Below, piece after piece: positions 27,783-38,472 of a stretch of 55,062 bases of DNA. Within the stretch, counting starts at the first letter, position 1, and each line of letters opens with the position of its first letter. The stretch is from Pseudomonadota bacterium (GTDB lineage: Bacteria > Pseudomonadota > Gammaproteobacteria > Burkholderiales > Rhodocyclaceae), in the NCBI GenBank assembly GCA_963205435.1, contig CAUJIV010000018.1, positions 1-55,062 on the forward strand, read 5' to 3'. The notes below the pieces were generated by a model. The model had not been told where the DNA came from and made no database searches. It saw nothing but the letters and a program-made list of their open reading frames with translations. A program made the position numbers and the translations under genes.

Positions 27783-29360
27783 GTGCAGACATTCGACGTC
27801 CTCATCATCGGCAGTGGCCTGGCCGGCCAATCCCTCGCCCTGCGCCTGGCCGGCCAGCGCAAGGTGGCGCTGGTCACCAAGGGCGCGCTCGAGGACAGCG
27901 CCAGCAGCCGCGCCCAAGGCGGCATCGCCGCCGCCCTCGACGACGCCGACACGATCGAGGCGCACATCCGGGACACGCTGGTGGCGGGCGCCGGCCTGTG
28001 CAGCCGCCGCGCCACCCGCTTCGTCGTCGAGCGAGGCAAGCAGGCCATCGACTGGCTGATCCGCCAGGGCGTGCCGTTCACCCGCGACGCCGACGGCGCC
28101 GGCTACCACCTGACGCGCGAAGGCGGCCACAGCCACCGCCGCGTCATCCACGTCGCCGACGCCACCGGCCTGGCGGTGCAGGACACCCTGACGGAGAAAC
28201 TGCGCGCCCATCCGAACATCACGGTGTTCGAGCAGCACATCGCCATCGACCTGATCAGCGGCGCCAAATTCGCCCTCGGCGACGCCGGCTGCCACGGCGC
28301 CTACGTCCTCGACAAGCGGACCGACCGCGTGGAGACCTTCTGCGCGCCGCACACCGCGCTGTGTACCGGCGGCACGGGCAAGGTCTATCTCTACACCACC
28401 AACCCGGACACGGCGACCGGCGACGGCATCGCCATGGCCTGGCGCGCCGGTTGCGCGGTGGCCAACATGGAGTTCATCCAGTTCCACCCCACCTGCCTCT
28501 ACCACCCGCACGCCAAGTCCTTCCTCATCACCGAGGCGATGCGCGGGGAAGGCGGCATCCTGCGCCTGCCCGGTGGCGAGCGCTTCATGCCGGAGCACGA
28601 TCCGCGCGCGGAACTGGCGCCGCGCGACATCGTCGCACGGGCAATCGACTCCGAAATGAAGAAGCGCGGCCTCGACTGCGTCTATCTCGACATGACCCAT
28701 CTGCCGGCCGCTTTCCTGATGGAGCATTTTCCCAACATCCACGCCCGCTGCCTCGAACTGGGCATCGACATCGCGCGCCAGCCGATTCCCGTCGTGCCGG
28801 CGGCGCACTACTCCTGCGGCGGCGTCGTCGCCGACCTGCGCGCGCGCACGGCCCTGCCGGGGCTGTACGCGGTCGGCGAGACGGCCTTCACCGGCCTGCA
28901 CGGGGCCAACCGCCTGGCCAGCAACTCGCTGCTCGAGTGCCTGGTCTTCTCCGCCGCCGCGGCCGACGACATCCTCGCCTCGCCGCGGCGGCCGCTGCCG
29001 GCTCTGCCGGCCTGGGACGAGAGCCGTGTCACCGACGCTGACGAGGAGATCGTCATCTCGCACAACTGGGAGGAATTGCGCCGCTTCATGTGGGACTATG
29101 TCGGCATCGTGCGCACCAGCAAGCGCCTCGAGCGCGCCCGCCACCGCATCCGCCTGCTGGAGCGCGAGATCGACGAGTACTACGCCAACTTCCGCGTCAG
29201 CAACGACCTGATCGAGTTGCGCAACCTGGTCCTCACCGCCGACCTCATCGTGCGCTGCGCGCAGCGGCGGCGGGAGAGCCGCGGCCTGCATGCCAGCCGC
29301 GATTACCCGGCCAGCCTGGCGGTCGCCCGCAACACCGTGCTGCGCAACCGCCTCAGATAG
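27783..29360 (+). CDS. nadB: L-aspartate oxidase
   Basis: 525-residue flavoprotein that oxidises aspartate to iminoaspartate, the first step of NAD synthesis; fumarate can act as acceptor without oxygen. FAD-binding motif [15 protein letters not shown] at the N terminus, [25 protein letters not shown], and [16 protein letters not shown] near residue 380. The start codon is GTG at 27783. A TATCAT -10-like element lies at 27748-27753. It is divergent from rpoE and its end overlaps the convergent ygfX-like gene by 8 bases. Confidence 0.95.
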   Translation: MQTFDVLIIGSGLAGQSLALRLAGQRKVALVTKGALEDSASSRAQGGIAAALDDADTIEAHIRDTLVAGAGLCSRRATRFVVERGKQAIDWLIRQGVPFTRDADGAGYHLTREGGHSHRRVIHVADATGLAVQDTLTEKLRAHPNITVFEQHIAIDLISGAKFALGDAGCHGAYVLDKRTDRVETFCAPHTALCTGGTGKVYLYTTNPDTATGDGIAMAWRAGCAVANMEFIQFHPTCLYHPHAKSFLITEAMRGEGGILRLPGGERFMPEHDPRAELAPRDIVARAIDSEMKKRGLDCVYLDMTHLPAAFLMEHFPNIHARCLELGIDIARQPIPVVPAAHYSCGGVVADLRARTALPGLYAVGETAFTGLHGANRLASNSLLECLVFSAAAADDILASPRRPLPALPAWDESRVTDADEEIVISHNWEELRRFMWDYVGIVRTSKRLERARHRIRLLEREIDEYYANFRVSNDLIELRNLVLTADLIVRCAQRRRESRGLHASRDYPASLAVARNTVLRNRLR

Positions 29361-29778
29361 ACTTCCAGCGCAGCCAGGCGCGCAGCAGGCGCGCCTCGTC
29401 CGCGGCCAGCGCGTCGGGCAGCAGGACGAGCACGCGCGGACGCCGCCTCGCCGTCTGCAGCAGCAGCACCACCAGCCCCGGCAGCAGGGTCGATTGCCTC
29501 GACACCGTGGCGTCGAACAGCGCGCCGTCGTTCTGCCGTCCTTCCAGGGTGCCGTCCTCGCGCAGCAGCAGTCCGCGGATCGAATCCGGCGCCCGGACGA
29601 GGCCATGGCGGCGCACGGAGAAGAACAGGGAGGCCAGGATGGCGGCTGCCATGGCCAGACGCAAGGGGACAGCGAGATCCAGCGGCAGCAGACTGGCGAG
29701 GGCGGCCAGGTGCAGCAGCAGGAGCAGCAGCGTCAGGTACGGGGAGGGACGGATCTCGAGCCGGAGCGGCAGCAGCAT
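29353..29778 (-). CDS. YgfX-like membrane protein
   Basis: 141 residues. Two adjacent hydrophobic helices (about 15-32 and 37-55) with a cytoplasmic domain after them ([20 protein letters not shown] and [20 protein letters not shown]). This plan matches YgfX/CptA proteins, which in E. coli were linked to inhibition of FtsZ and MreB. Here it follows fabF in the fatty-acid cluster instead of pairing with sdhE, so a toxin role is not implied. Confidence 0.65.
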   Translation of the reverse strand: MLLPLRLEIRPSPYLTLLLLLLHLAALASLLPLDLAVPLRLAMAAAILASLFFSVRRHGLVRAPDSIRGLLLREDGTLEGRQNDGALFDATVSRQSTLLPGLVVLLLQTARRRPRVLVLLPDALAADEARLLRAWLRWKSI

Positions 29779-29800
29779 GCCGGCCCGCCGAATCGCCCCG

Positions 29801-31033
29801 TCAGCAGCGCCGGAAGACCAGCGTGCCGTTGGTGCCGCCGAAGCCGAAGTTGTTCTTCAGGGCGATGTCGATGCGCATCGGCCGCGCCGTGTTGGCGCAA
29901 TAGTCGAGGTCGCACTCCGGGTCCGGCTCGTGCAGGTTGATCGTCGGCGGCGAGACCTGGTGGTGCACCGCCAGCGCCGTCAGCGCCGACTCGAGTCCGC
30001 CGGCGCCGCCGAGCAGGTGCCCCGTCATCGACTTGGTGGAGTTCACCACCAGATTGCGGGCGGCCTCGCCGAAGGCCAGCTTGATGGCGTCGGTCTCGTT
30101 CTTGTCGCCGAGCGGCGTCGATGTGCCGTGGGCGTTCAGGTAGTGCACCTCGTCCGCATTGACGCCGGCGTCGCGCAGGGCGTTCACCATGCTGCGCCGC
30201 GGCCCGTCGGTGTCCGGCGCGGTCATGTGGAAGGCGTCGCCGCTCATGCCGAAGCCGGCCAGCTCGGCATAGACGCGGGCACCGCGGCGCCTGGCGTGCT
30301 CGTACTCCTCGAGCACCAGCACGCCGGCGCCCTCGCCCAGCACGAAGCCGTCGCGTCCCTTGTCCCACGGGCGGCTGGCGCTGGCCGGGTCGTCGTTGCG
30401 CGTCGACAGCGCCTGCGCCGAGGCGAAGCCGCCGATGGCGAGCGGCGTCACCGTCGATTCGGCGCCGCCGCAGACCATGACATCGGCATCGCCGTACTGG
30501 ATCAGGCGGTAACCGCTGCCGATGGCGTGCAGGCCGGTGGTGCAGGCGGTCACCACGGCGAGATTCGGCCCCTTCAGGCCGAACATGATCGAGAGGTTCC
30601 CCGAGATCATGTTGATGATGGTGCCGGGGATGAAGAAAGGCGAGATCTTGCGCGGCCCGCCGGCGAGATAGTCGTTGTGGGTGTCCTCGATCATCGGCAG
30701 GCCGCCGATGCCCGAGCCGATGTTGACGCCGATGCGCTCGGCGTTGTCCGGCGTCACCTCGAGGCCGGCGTCGCGGATCGCCTGGATACCGGCCGCCATG
30801 CCGTAATGGATGAAGGCGTCCATGCGGCGCGCCTCCTTCGGCGACAGGTAGGCGCCGATGTCGAAGCCCTTCACTTCGCCGGCCATGCGCGACTTGAAGG
30901 CCGAGGCGTCGAAGCGGGTGATCGGGCCGATGCCATTGCGCCCGGCAACGATGCCCTCCCAGGCCTCCGCCACCGTGTTGCCGACGGGCGAGACAATGCC
31001 GAGTCCGGTGACGACTACCCTGCGGCGTGCCAC
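29801..31033 (-). CDS. fabF: Beta-ketoacyl-ACP synthase II
   Basis: 410 residues. Condensing enzyme that elongates acyl-ACP with malonyl-ACP. The thiolase-fold triad is seen as the nucleophile Cys in [12 protein letters not shown], His in [12 protein letters not shown] and His in [14 protein letters not shown]. The start is GTG (31033) with AGGAG upstream. It lies 39 bases after acpP and is probably co-transcribed with it. Confidence 0.96.
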   Translation of the reverse strand: MARRRVVVTGLGIVSPVGNTVAEAWEGIVAGRNGIGPITRFDASAFKSRMAGEVKGFDIGAYLSPKEARRMDAFIHYGMAAGIQAIRDAGLEVTPDNAERIGVNIGSGIGGLPMIEDTHNDYLAGGPRKISPFFIPGTIINMISGNLSIMFGLKGPNLAVVTACTTGLHAIGSGYRLIQYGDADVMVCGGAESTVTPLAIGGFASAQALSTRNDDPASASRPWDKGRDGFVLGEGAGVLVLEEYEHARRRGARVYAELAGFGMSGDAFHMTAPDTDGPRRSMVNALRDAGVNADEVHYLNAHGTSTPLGDKNETDAIKLAFGEAARNLVVNSTKSMTGHLLGGAGGLESALTALAVHHQVSPPTINLHEPDPECDLDYCANTARPMRIDIALKNNFGFGGTNGTLVFRRC

Positions 31034-31072
31034 TGCGCGCTGCTCCTGCTCCGGGAAAGGAATTGCCGCTGC

Positions 31073-31312
31073 TTACTTCTTGAGGTGGGCGTTGATGTAA
31101 TCAATCGCCTGCTGGACGGTGGTGATCTTTTCGGCTTCTTCGTCCGGGATTTCGCACTCGAACTCTTCTTCCAGGGCCATGACCAGTTCGACCGTGTCAA
31201 GGGAGTCCGCGCCCAGGTCGTCCACGAACGACGATTCGATCTTGATCTCCGATTCGTTGACGCCAAGCTGCTCGGCAACGATTTTCTTGACGCGTTGTTC
31301 GATGCTCTCCAT
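31073..31312 (-). CDS. acpP: Acyl carrier protein
   Basis: 79-residue acidic helical protein that carries growing acyl chains on phosphopantetheine. The attachment Ser lies in the canonical [18 protein letters not shown] (residues 34-51). The AcpS that modifies it is also encoded in this window. It has its own promoter in the gap after fabG. Confidence 0.98.
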   Translation of the reverse strand: MESIEQRVKKIVAEQLGVNESEIKIESSFVDDLGADSLDTVELVMALEEEFECEIPDEEAEKITTVQQAIDYINAHLKK

Positions 31313-31362
31313 GTGCTTCGCTCCTTCCCTTTGGTAGCGGGTATGACGAAAAAAGCGGGGGA

Positions 31363-31391
31363 ATTCTAACAGAAAGGGGGCCGGCTGTTGA
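31363..31391 (-). promoter_or_regulatory. Promoter of acpP-fabF
   Basis: On the minus strand TCAACA (31391-31386, 4 of 6 to TTGACA) and TAGAAT (31368-31363, 5 of 6) are 17 bases apart. The -10 carries the extended TGT just before it. A separate acpP promoter meets the need for very high AcpP levels. Confidence 0.6.
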
Positions 31392-31457
31392 AAATCCCGG
31401 TGGCCTCGCGGAACCCTGCCGCACTCGCGCCGGCCTGCGCGCTCGCCGTGCCCAGGA

Positions 31458-32198
31458 TCAATCCATGTGCATGCCGCCGTTGACGTGCAGGGTCGCGCCG
31501 GTGACGTAGCCCGCGCGCGGCGAAGCCAGGTAAGCGACCGCCGCCGCGACCTCCTCGGCCTGGCCGAGCCGGCCGAGCGGAATCTGTCCGAGCAGCGCGT
31601 CGCGCTGCGCTTCCGGCAGGGCGCGCGTCATGTCGGTGTCGATGAAGCCGGGGGCGACGCAGTTCACCGTGATGTTGCGGCTGCCCAGCTCGCGCGCCAG
31701 GGCGCGGCTCATGCCAGCGACGCCGGCCTTGGCGGCGGCGTAGTTGGCCTGGCCGGGATTGCCGGAACTGGCGACCACCGAGGTGATGTTGATGATGCGC
31801 CCGGCGCGCGCCTTCATCATGGCGCGCATCACCGCCTTCGACAGGCGAAAGACCGCCTTCAGGTTGGTTTCGATGACGGCATCCCATTCCTCGTCCTTCA
31901 TGCGCAGGGCGAGGTTGTCGCGGGTGATGCCGGCATTGTTCACGAGGATCGACACCGGGCCGTACTTCTTCTCGATCTCGCCGACGAGGGCCTCGCAGGC
32001 GGCGGCGTCGGCCACATCGAGCACCGCGCCCCAGCCCGGCCGCCCCGCCGCGTCCAGCGCCTTCTGGATGCCGGCCGCGCCGGCTTCACCGGTCGCCGTG
32101 CCGACCACGGTCGCGCCCTGACCAGCCAGTTCGAGCGCGATGGCGCGGCCTATGCCGCGCGAGGCGCCCGTCACCAGGGCGATCTGTCCTTCCAGCAT
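31458..32198 (-). CDS. fabG: 3-oxoacyl-ACP reductase
   Basis: 246-residue short-chain dehydrogenase reducing 3-oxoacyl-ACP with NADPH. Cofactor motif [27 protein letters not shown], and catalytic Ser/Tyr/Lys with YAAAKAG. The C-terminal [11 protein letters not shown] is typical FabG. The start at 32198 ([11 protein letters not shown]) is 11 bases after fabD; an upstream extension is a fabD shadow. Confidence 0.96.
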   Translation of the reverse strand: MLEGQIALVTGASRGIGRAIALELAGQGATVVGTATGEAGAAGIQKALDAAGRPGWGAVLDVADAAACEALVGEIEKKYGPVSILVNNAGITRDNLALRMKDEEWDAVIETNLKAVFRLSKAVMRAMMKARAGRIINITSVVASSGNPGQANYAAAKAGVAGMSRALARELGSRNITVNCVAPGFIDTDMTRALPEAQRDALLGQIPLGRLGQAEEVAAAVAYLASPRAGYVTGATLHVNGGMHMD

Positions 32199-32209
32199 GT
32201 CGTTCTCCC

Positions 32210-33142
32210 CTATGCCCTGGTCGCCGCCAGCGCCGCCTCGACGCCGACGCGGTCGGCCATGGCGCCGCCGGACAGGCCGTCGGCGCAGCGCCTGGTCAGC
32301 CCGGCCAGCACCTTGCCCGGGCCGCATTCATAGACCTGGCCGATGCCCTGCGCCGCCATCGCCTGCATCGTCTCGACCCAGCGCACGGGCGAGGCCGCCT
32401 GGCGCACCAGCGCATCGCGGATCGCCTGCGGCTCGGACAGGCAGGCGACGTCGGCGTTGTTGATCACCGGGATGCTTGGCGCCGCGAGCGGCAATTCCGC
32501 CAGGCGCTGGCGCAGGCGTTCCGCCGCCGGCTTCATCAGCGAGCAATGGAAGGGCGCCGAGACCGGCAGCAGGACGGCGCGCTTGGCGCCCTTGGCCTTG
32601 GCGGCGTCGGCGGCGCGGCGCACGGCGGCGGCATGGCCGGCGATGACGGTCTGCTCCGGCGTGTTGAAGTTCACCGGCTCGACGATCTCGCCCTGGGCGC
32701 TCTCCTCGCAGGCCGCCTTCACGGCGGCGGCGTCGAGGCCGAGCACGGCGGCCATCGCGCCCACCCCGGCGGGCACCGCCTCCTGCATGGCCTGAGCGCG
32801 CAACTCGACCAGCGGCACGGCGTCGGCGAAGCGCAGCACGCCGGCAGCGACCAAGGCGGAATATTCCCCCAGGCTGTGGCCGGCGACCCGGTCCGGCAGC
32901 CGGCCGCCCAGCTCCTGCCACAGGCGGAAGACGGCGACGCCGGCGGTCAGCATCAGGGGCTGGGTGTTCACCGTCTGGTTGAGTGCCTCGGCCGGCCCCT
33001 CGCTCGCCAATTGCCACAAGTCGCGGCCGAGCGCCCGCGAGGCCTCGTCGAAGGTGGCGCGGATCGCCGCGCTGTCGCCATAGGCCGCCATCATGCCGAG
33101 CGACTGCGAACCCTGTCCCGGAAACACGAGCGCGAATTTCAT
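32210..33142 (-). CDS. fabD: Malonyl-CoA:ACP transacylase
   Basis: 310 residues. FVFPGQGSQSLGM-type start (MKFALVFPGQGSQ), nucleophile Ser in GHSLGEYSALVAAG (about 92), and the second catalytic His in VSAPFHCSLM. It loads malonate onto AcpP for chain extension. Start chosen at 33142; an in-frame ATG two codons earlier is possible. It follows fabH by 23 bases. Confidence 0.96.
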   Translation of the reverse strand: MKFALVFPGQGSQSLGMMAAYGDSAAIRATFDEASRALGRDLWQLASEGPAEALNQTVNTQPLMLTAGVAVFRLWQELGGRLPDRVAGHSLGEYSALVAAGVLRFADAVPLVELRAQAMQEAVPAGVGAMAAVLGLDAAAVKAACEESAQGEIVEPVNFNTPEQTVIAGHAAAVRRAADAAKAKGAKRAVLLPVSAPFHCSLMKPAAERLRQRLAELPLAAPSIPVINNADVACLSEPQAIRDALVRQAASPVRWVETMQAMAAQGIGQVYECGPGKVLAGLTRRCADGLSGGAMADRVGVEAALAATRA

Positions 33143-33165
33143 GATCATCCCTACCGGTATTTCTT

Positions 33166-34125
33166 TCAGAATCGGAGCAGCACGGCGCCCCAGGTGAATC
33201 CGCCGCCGACGCCTTCCAGCATCAGCAGGTCGCCGCGCCGGATGCGGCCGTCGCGCACCGCCGTGTCCAGCGCCAGCGGGATCGAGGCCGCCGAGGTGTT
33301 GCCGTGCCGGTCCACCGTGGTGACGACCTTCTCCATCGGCAGGCCGAGCTTCTTCGCCGTGGACTGGATGATGCGGATATTGGCCTGGTGCGGCACCAGC
33401 CAGTCGAGCGCGGCGGCGTCCATGCCGGCGCCGTCGAGCACTTCCTGCGCCACCTCGGCCAGCACCCTGACGGCGTACTTGAAGACGGCCGGCCCGTCCA
33501 TCCTGACGAAGGGCTCGCCGATCACGCGGCCGCCGCAGACGTTGCCGGGAACCTCGAGGATGCCATGCTGGGCGCCGTCGGCGTGCAGCGCGCTGGCGAG
33601 GATGCCCGGCTCCTGCGATGCCTCGAGGATGACGGCGCCGGCGCCGTCGCCGAACAGCACGCAGGTGCCGCGGTCGTTCCAGTCGAGGATGCGCGAGAAC
33701 ACCTCGGCGCCGACGACCAGGGCGCAACGGTGGCTGCCCGAGCGAATGAATTTCTCGGCGATCGCCAGGGCATAGGCGAAGCCGCTGCAGACGGCCTGGA
33801 CGTCGAAGGCGGCGGCGCCGCCGATGCCGAGCCGCGACTGCAGCAGGCAGGCGCTGCTGGGAAAAATGTAGTCGGGCGTCGACGTGGCGAGGATGATCAG
33901 ATCGATCTTCGCCGCTTCGATGCCGGCGGCCTCGATCGCCTTCAGGCTGGCCGCCAGCGCCAGGTCGCTGGTCTTCTGCCCGTCTTCCGCCAAGTGACGG
34001 TAACGGATGCCGGTGCGCTCGACGATCCACTGGTCTGACGTGTCGACGCCGCGCGCGACCAGGTCGTCGTTGCTGACGACGGTCGGCGGCAGGCAGCTGC
34101 CGGTGCCGGTGATGCGCGCGTGCAT
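33166..34125 (-). CDS. fabH: Beta-ketoacyl-ACP synthase III
   Basis: 319 residues starting fatty-acid synthesis from acetyl-CoA and malonyl-ACP. Catalytic Cys in [13 protein letters not shown] (about 113), His in [11 protein letters not shown] and Asn in [23 protein letters not shown] near the N terminus is also diagnostic. It begins two bases after the plsX stop, within the plsX-fabHDG operon. Confidence 0.97.
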   Translation of the reverse strand: MHARITGTGSCLPPTVVSNDDLVARGVDTSDQWIVERTGIRYRHLAEDGQKTSDLALAASLKAIEAAGIEAAKIDLIILATSTPDYIFPSSACLLQSRLGIGGAAAFDVQAVCSGFAYALAIAEKFIRSGSHRCALVVGAEVFSRILDWNDRGTCVLFGDGAGAVILEASQEPGILASALHADGAQHGILEVPGNVCGGRVIGEPFVRMDGPAVFKYAVRVLAEVAQEVLDGAGMDAAALDWLVPHQANIRIIQSTAKKLGLPMEKVVTTVDRHGNTSAASIPLALDTAVRDGRIRRGDLLMLEGVGGGFTWGAVLLRF

Positions 34126-34127
34126 CT

Positions 34128-35147
34128 TCAGCCCGCCGCCTGCGGCGCGTTGCGCGCCATGCGCTCGCTGATGCGCTCGACGAGCCGGTTGCGGGCGGCT
34201 TCGGCGGCCCGCTCGATGGCCTTGGCGAAGGCCATGCGGTCGGCCGAGCCATGGCTCTTGATGACGATGCCCTTGAGGCCGAGCAGGCTGGCGCCGTTGT
34301 AGCGGCGCGGATCGGCCCGTTTCTTGAAGGCGCGCAGCGCCGGCAGGGCCAGCAGCCCGGCGGCCTGGCGCAGGGGGTTGCGGCCGAATTCCTCGCGCAG
34401 GAAGGTGGCCAGCATGTGCGCCAGGCCTTCCGAGGTCTTCAGCAGGACGTTGCCGACGAAGCCGTCGCAGACGACGATGTCGGTCGTGCCCTTGTAGATG
34501 TCGTCCCCCTCGACGTTGCCGTGAAAATTCAGGTCGCTCGCCTTGAGCAGCTCGCCGGCCTGCTTGACGACCTCGTTGCCCTTGATGTCCTCCTCGCCGA
34601 TGTTGAGCAGGCCGACCGACGGGCGCTCCTTGTGGTCGACGGCGGCCATCAGCAGGGTCGCCATGATGGCGAACTGGAGCAGGTGCTGCGGCTCGCAATC
34701 GACGTTGGCGCCGAGGTCGAGGACGTAGGTGTGGCCGCGCAGGGTCGGCAGGGCAAAGGCGATCGCCGGGCGGTCGATGCCGGGCAGGGTCTTCAGGACG
34801 AAGCGGGAAATCGCCATCAGGGCGCCGGTGTTGCCGGCGGATACGGCGGCCTGGGCGTCGCCCGACTTGACCAGATCGACAGCCAGCCGCATCGAGGAAT
34901 CCTTCTTCACGCGCAGCGCGGTGGCAATTGAATCCTGCATGCCGACCACCTCGCCGGCGGCGCGGAAGCTCAACCTGCCGGGGAAGCGCGCTTGCGCTTT
35001 CTCGACATCGGCTTCGATGGCTCCAGGCAGGCCGACGAGGACGAGGCGGGCGCGCGGGTCGCCCTCGAGGAAGCCCAGCGCGGCGGGCAGCGTCACGCCC
35101 GGGCCGTGGTCGCCGCCCATGCAGTCGATCGCGATGGTCAGGTCCAT
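34128..35147 (-). CDS. plsX: Phosphate acyltransferase PlsX
   Basis: 339 residues. It makes acyl-phosphate from acyl-ACP for phospholipid synthesis. Family motifs: [20 protein letters not shown] at the N terminus, [32 protein letters not shown] and [14 protein letters not shown]. It follows rpmF, as in the yceD-rpmF-plsX-fab operon of many proteobacteria. Confidence 0.96.
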   Translation of the reverse strand: MDLTIAIDCMGGDHGPGVTLPAALGFLEGDPRARLVLVGLPGAIEADVEKAQARFPGRLSFRAAGEVVGMQDSIATALRVKKDSSMRLAVDLVKSGDAQAAVSAGNTGALMAISRFVLKTLPGIDRPAIAFALPTLRGHTYVLDLGANVDCEPQHLLQFAIMATLLMAAVDHKERPSVGLLNIGEEDIKGNEVVKQAGELLKASDLNFHGNVEGDDIYKGTTDIVVCDGFVGNVLLKTSEGLAHMLATFLREEFGRNPLRQAAGLLALPALRAFKKRADPRRYNGASLLGLKGIVIKSHGSADRMAFAKAIERAAEAARNRLVERISERMARNAPQAAG

Positions 35148-35218
35148 CGGCGCGGCCGGAGTGTCGCGCAGGCGGCCGGGGCGCTGGCGCCGCTGAGGGC
35201 GAGGCCCGCGGCCGGCCG

Positions 35219-35398
35219 CTATTCGTCCCGGCCCTTGGCGACCTTCTTGCCGCGGTAATAGCCGCTCGGGCTGATGTGATGGCGCAGGTGGGTCTCGCCG
35301 GTCGTCGGCTCGACCGCCAGCGGCGGATTGGTCAGGAAGTCATGCGCGCGATGCATGCCGCGCTTGGAAGGCGACTTCTTGTTCTGCTGGACAGCCAT
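35219..35398 (-). CDS. rpmF: 50S ribosomal protein L32
   Basis: 59 codons, read directly from the minus strand: [20 protein letters not shown] at the start, then [20 protein letters not shown] and [18 protein letters not shown] to a TAG stop. Length and motifs are those of the zinc-free L32. It sits between yceD and plsX, its usual place, which ties fatty-acid synthesis to ribosome production. Confidence 0.96.
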   Translation of the reverse strand: MAVQQNKKSPSKRGMHRAHDFLTNPPLAVEPTTGETHLRHHISPSGYYRGKKVAKGRDE

Positions 35399-35512
35399 GT
35401 CGTTCTGCTCCTCGATAAGGTCATTTCAAGATCCGCGCCCCTTGCATTGCCGTCGTCCCGGAATCGTGGGCCGGGGCGCGAATCCGCGCTGCGCGGCAGG
35501 CGCCTTGCGTGC

Positions 35513-36010
35513 CTAGTTGCATTTCAGCCGGCTCAGCTCCGCGAAGGGAGATGGCGCGCGGGAGACCATTGCCGCCGGCGGCTCGCACGACTCGTGCCGC
35601 GGCGAAATCGGCAGCCCGAGCAGGATTTCCTCTTCGAGCATGCGGTCCAGATCCAGCGCCTGCGATCCCTCGATGGCGTCGCAGCGCTCGTCCTCGAGGC
35701 CGCCGGCCTGGTCGTCTTCCGGCCAGGGCGCGCCAGGCGCCACCAGCATCAGTCGCTTGCGCAGGTTCACGGCCAGCCGCAGGGGGCTGAGGCAGCGCTG
35801 GCAGGTCAGCGGCAGCTCGCCATCGAGCCTGACCGACAGAAAGGCCTTCGCGCCATCGAACTCGCCGCGCACTTCATAATCGAGACTGCCGGAGGCGTCG
35901 GCAAGCAAGCCCGCCAGGCGCTGCAGGCCGGCCAGGTCGAGACGACCCGATACGGCATCGCGGCTGCGGGCGAACTCCAGGCTGTCGACGACCCTGCCTC
36001 GTTGCAACAT
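35513..36010 (-). CDS. yceD: YceD/DUF177 family 23S rRNA accumulation protein
   Basis: 165 residues. The DUF177 motif [17 protein letters not shown] carries a Cys pair, followed by acidic [20 protein letters not shown] and a late Cys. In E. coli and plants these proteins help build up 23S rRNA. It leads the rpmF-plsX-fab operon and is divergent from maf. Confidence 0.9.
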   Translation of the reverse strand: MLQRGRVVDSLEFARSRDAVSGRLDLAGLQRLAGLLADASGSLDYEVRGEFDGAKAFLSVRLDGELPLTCQRCLSPLRLAVNLRKRLMLVAPGAPWPEDDQAGGLEDERCDAIEGSQALDLDRMLEEEILLGLPISPRHESCEPPAAMVSRAPSPFAELSRLKCN

Positions 36011-36091
36011 AAGCCCTCAATGATATCATTTCATGACTTTTTCTGTCAAAAGAACCACCTCCGGAATCCGGGCAAACATCCGGGCAAACCT

Positions 36092-36670
36092 GTGACGCGC
36101 CTCGTCCTGGCATCGACTTCGACCTTTCGTCGCGACCTGTTGCTGCGCCTGCAGCTGCCCTTCGCCATCGCCGATCCCGAAGTGGACGAAGCCGCCCTGC
36201 CCGGCGAGGCGCCGGCAGCCACCGCGGAACGGCTCGCCGTCGCCAAGGCCAGGGCCGTCGGCGCGCGCTTCCCCGGCGCCCTCATCATCGGCAGCGACCA
36301 GGTCGCCCATCTCGACGATGAGCGTTTTGGCAAGCCGCTCACCCACGAGCGAGCCGTCTCCCAGTTGCGCCGCGTCAGCGGCAGGACGGTAACCTTCCAT
36401 ACCGGGCTGTGCCTGTTCAACAGCGGCAGCGGCGCAATCCAGGTGCGCGGCGTGCCGACCGAGGTCACGTTCCGCCGCCTCGGGGACGAGGAGATCGAGC
36501 GCTACCTGCTGAAGGAGCAGCCCTACCACTGCGCCGGCAGCGCCAAGTCGGAAGGCCTTGGCATCTCCCTGCTCTCGGCCATGCGCGGCGAGGACCCCAA
36601 CGCCCTCGTCGGCCTGCCCCTGATCGCGCTCTGCGACATGCTGCGCCGGGAAGGCGTCGCCGTGCCCTGA
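36092..36670 (+). CDS. maf: Maf family nucleotide pyrophosphatase
   Basis: 192 residues. Family motifs [19 protein letters not shown] at the N terminus, [25 protein letters not shown] (catalytic Asp) and [20 protein letters not shown]. Such enzymes hydrolyse modified or canonical NTPs; the YceF subtype prefers 7-methyl-GTP, and the place beside yceD/rpmF fits that subtype. GTG at 36092 is taken as start; an ATG at 36019 is possible but adds a non-family leader. Confidence 0.88.
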   Translation: MTRLVLASTSTFRRDLLLRLQLPFAIADPEVDEAALPGEAPAATAERLAVAKARAVGARFPGALIIGSDQVAHLDDERFGKPLTHERAVSQLRRVSGRTVTFHTGLCLFNSGSGAIQVRGVPTEVTFRRLGDEEIERYLLKEQPYHCAGSAKSEGLGISLLSAMRGEDPNALVGLPLIALCDMLRREGVAVP

Positions 36671-37383
36671 TGCCGGCGGGCCCGCTCTACCTGCTGCCCG
36701 TCGCCCTGGGCGAGAGCCAGCCTGAAGCGGTGCTGCCGGAAGACGTGCGACGCATCGCCGCCAGCCTGCGCTACTTCATCGCCGAAAAGGCCAAGTCGGC
36801 GCGCGCCGAACTGCGACGCATCGGCGTCGCCGGACCGCTGCGGGATCTGGTCATCCGCGAATTGCCGCGCGAGCCCGGCCGCGAAGATCTCGCGGCCCTG
36901 CTCGCTCCCCTGCTAGCCGGGGAAGCGGGCGGCCTGATGTCCGAAGCCGGCGTTCCCGCCGTGGCGGACCCGGGCGCGCGCCTGGTGCAGGCGGCCCACG
37001 AGCTGGGCATCCGGGTGGCGCCGCTGGTCGGCCCCTCCAGCCTGCTGCTGGCGCTGATGGCCTCCGGCCTCGACGGCCAGCGCTTCGCCTTCCACGGCTA
37101 CCTGCCGGTGGAGGCGGCGCAGCGCAAACAGCGAATCGGCGAACTGGAGAGGGAATCCCTGCGCGAAGGGCGGACACAGATCTTCATCGAGACGCCGTAC
37201 CGCAACATGGCGCTCTTCGCCGCCCTGCTGGAAACCTGCCGGCCCGGCACGCGGCTGTGTGTCGCGACGGAATTGACGACGCCGCAGGAGCGCATCGCCA
37301 GCCGGCGGATCGATGCCTGGCGCAAGCTGCCCGCGCCCGCGCTCGACCGGCGCCCGACGGTCTTCCTGATTCTCGCCGGCTGA
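36670..37383 (+). CDS. SAM-dependent methyltransferase of the RsmI/tetrapyrrole methylase family
   Basis: 237 residues. LYLLPVALGESQPEAVLPED replaces the usual RsmI opening; LMSEAGVPAVADPGARLVQA and PLVGPSSLLLALMASGL are the SAM-binding segments. It is about 40-50 residues shorter than RsmI, which methylates 16S rRNA C1402, so it is probably a paralogue with another RNA target. Its ATG overlaps the maf stop (TGATG), so the two are coupled. Confidence 0.8.
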   Translation: MPAGPLYLLPVALGESQPEAVLPEDVRRIAASLRYFIAEKAKSARAELRRIGVAGPLRDLVIRELPREPGREDLAALLAPLLAGEAGGLMSEAGVPAVADPGARLVQAAHELGIRVAPLVGPSSLLLALMASGLDGQRFAFHGYLPVEAAQRKQRIGELERESLREGRTQIFIETPYRNMALFAALLETCRPGTRLCVATELTTPQERIASRRIDAWRKLPAPALDRRPTVFLILAG

Positions 37384-38337
37384 TCAGCGCAACTGCGCGC
37401 CGCCGAAGAAGTTCATCAGGCTCTCGGCCAGGTCGGCGCCGAACTGCCGGGCGAAGCGCTCGGAGAGGCTGGTCCGCTGGGTGTAGTCGCGGATGTCCTC
37501 GGCCTTGACCACCTCGCGCGCCACGTATTCGACGCTGCCGAGGGCGTCGGCGAGCCCGAGCTCGACGCTCTGGTCCCCGGTCCACATCAGGCCGCTGAAC
37601 AGCTCCGGCGTGTCTTTCAGGCGCGCGCCCCTGCCCTTGCGCACGACCTCGATGAATTGCCGATGCACGTCGTCGAGCAACAGCTGCGCATGCTCCTTCT
37701 GTCGTTCGTCCTGCGGCGAGAACGGGTCGAGGAAGCCCTTGTTCTGGCCGGCGGTGAGCAGGCGCCGCTCCACCCCCAGCTTCTCCATCGTTCCGGTGAA
37801 GCCAAAGCCGTCCATCAGCACGCCGATCGAGCCGATGATGCTGGCCTTGTCGACGTAGATGCGGTCGGCCGCCGCGGCGACGTAGTAGCCGCCGGAGGCG
37901 CAGACATCCTCGACGACGGCATAGAGCGGGATATCCGGATGCTTGGCGCGCAGGCGGCGGATCTCGTCATTGATGATGCCGGACTGAACCGGGCTGCCGC
38001 CGGGACTGTTGATGCGCAGGATGACGCCTTGCGTGCCACGGTCCTTGAAGGCTGCCTGCAGGGCCTGGACGATCCTCTCCGCGCTGGCGTCGCCGGATGA
38101 CTTGATGACGCCGTTCAGCTGCACCAGCGCGGTGAATTTCTTGCCGTCGGCCAGCTTCTCGGCCGTCCCGCTCCAGTCGCCGAGGATCAGGATGAGGACG
38201 GCCAGGTAGGCGAAGCCGAGCAGCTTGAAGAAGATGCCCCAGCGTCGCCGGCGTTTCTGCTCCGCCAGCGCCTCGAGGGCGAGTTTCTCGACGATCTTGC
38301 GCTCCCAGCCCGTCGGGTTGTCGGCATTTTCGGCCAT
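37384..38337 (-). CDS. sppA: Signal peptide peptidase SppA, short form
   Basis: 317 residues with a single S49 protease domain and one N-terminal membrane helix (about 38-55). The nucleophile Ser is in EDVCASGGYYVAAAAD and the general-base Lys in the later half of the domain; LRINSPGGSPVQSG and IGSIGVLMDGFGFTGTMEKL are diagnostic. It digests leftover signal peptides in the membrane. It converges with the methyltransferase gene, with no spacer. Confidence 0.93.
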   Translation of the reverse strand: MAENADNPTGWERKIVEKLALEALAEQKRRRRWGIFFKLLGFAYLAVLILILGDWSGTAEKLADGKKFTALVQLNGVIKSSGDASAERIVQALQAAFKDRGTQGVILRINSPGGSPVQSGIINDEIRRLRAKHPDIPLYAVVEDVCASGGYYVAAAADRIYVDKASIIGSIGVLMDGFGFTGTMEKLGVERRLLTAGQNKGFLDPFSPQDERQKEHAQLLLDDVHRQFIEVVRKGRGARLKDTPELFSGLMWTGDQSVELGLADALGSVEYVAREVVKAEDIRDYTQRTSLSERFARQFGADLAESLMNFFGGAQLR

Positions 38338-38366
38338 GTTCCACTGTCCTTGGTCGATTGATCAGC

Positions 38367-38382
38367 GGCGCCGGACGGCGCC
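38367..38382. repeat. Short perfect hairpin between sppA and the HAD gene
   Basis: GGCGCC, four bases (GGAC) and GGCGCC form a perfect GC-only inverted repeat upstream of sppA. No T-run follows, so its role is unclear. Confidence 0.5.
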
Positions 38383-38472
38383 ACTCACTGCGAACAAGCC
38401 TAGCACAGGCTGTCAGTCATGCCGCGGCCCTGGTCCGGACCGGTTGCGCTCGCCGGCTGGTTCATCACGCAA

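Noticed and set aside
29353-29778. Toxin-antitoxin call for the YgfX-like protein
   Set aside because: No SdhE-type partner is adjacent and the neighbours are fatty-acid genes, so a toxin role is not supported.
38400-38465. 21-codon frame between the HAD gene and sppA as a small protein or Rieske remnant
   Set aside because: No ribosome site and no Rieske Cys/His motif; kept only as a note on gene loss.
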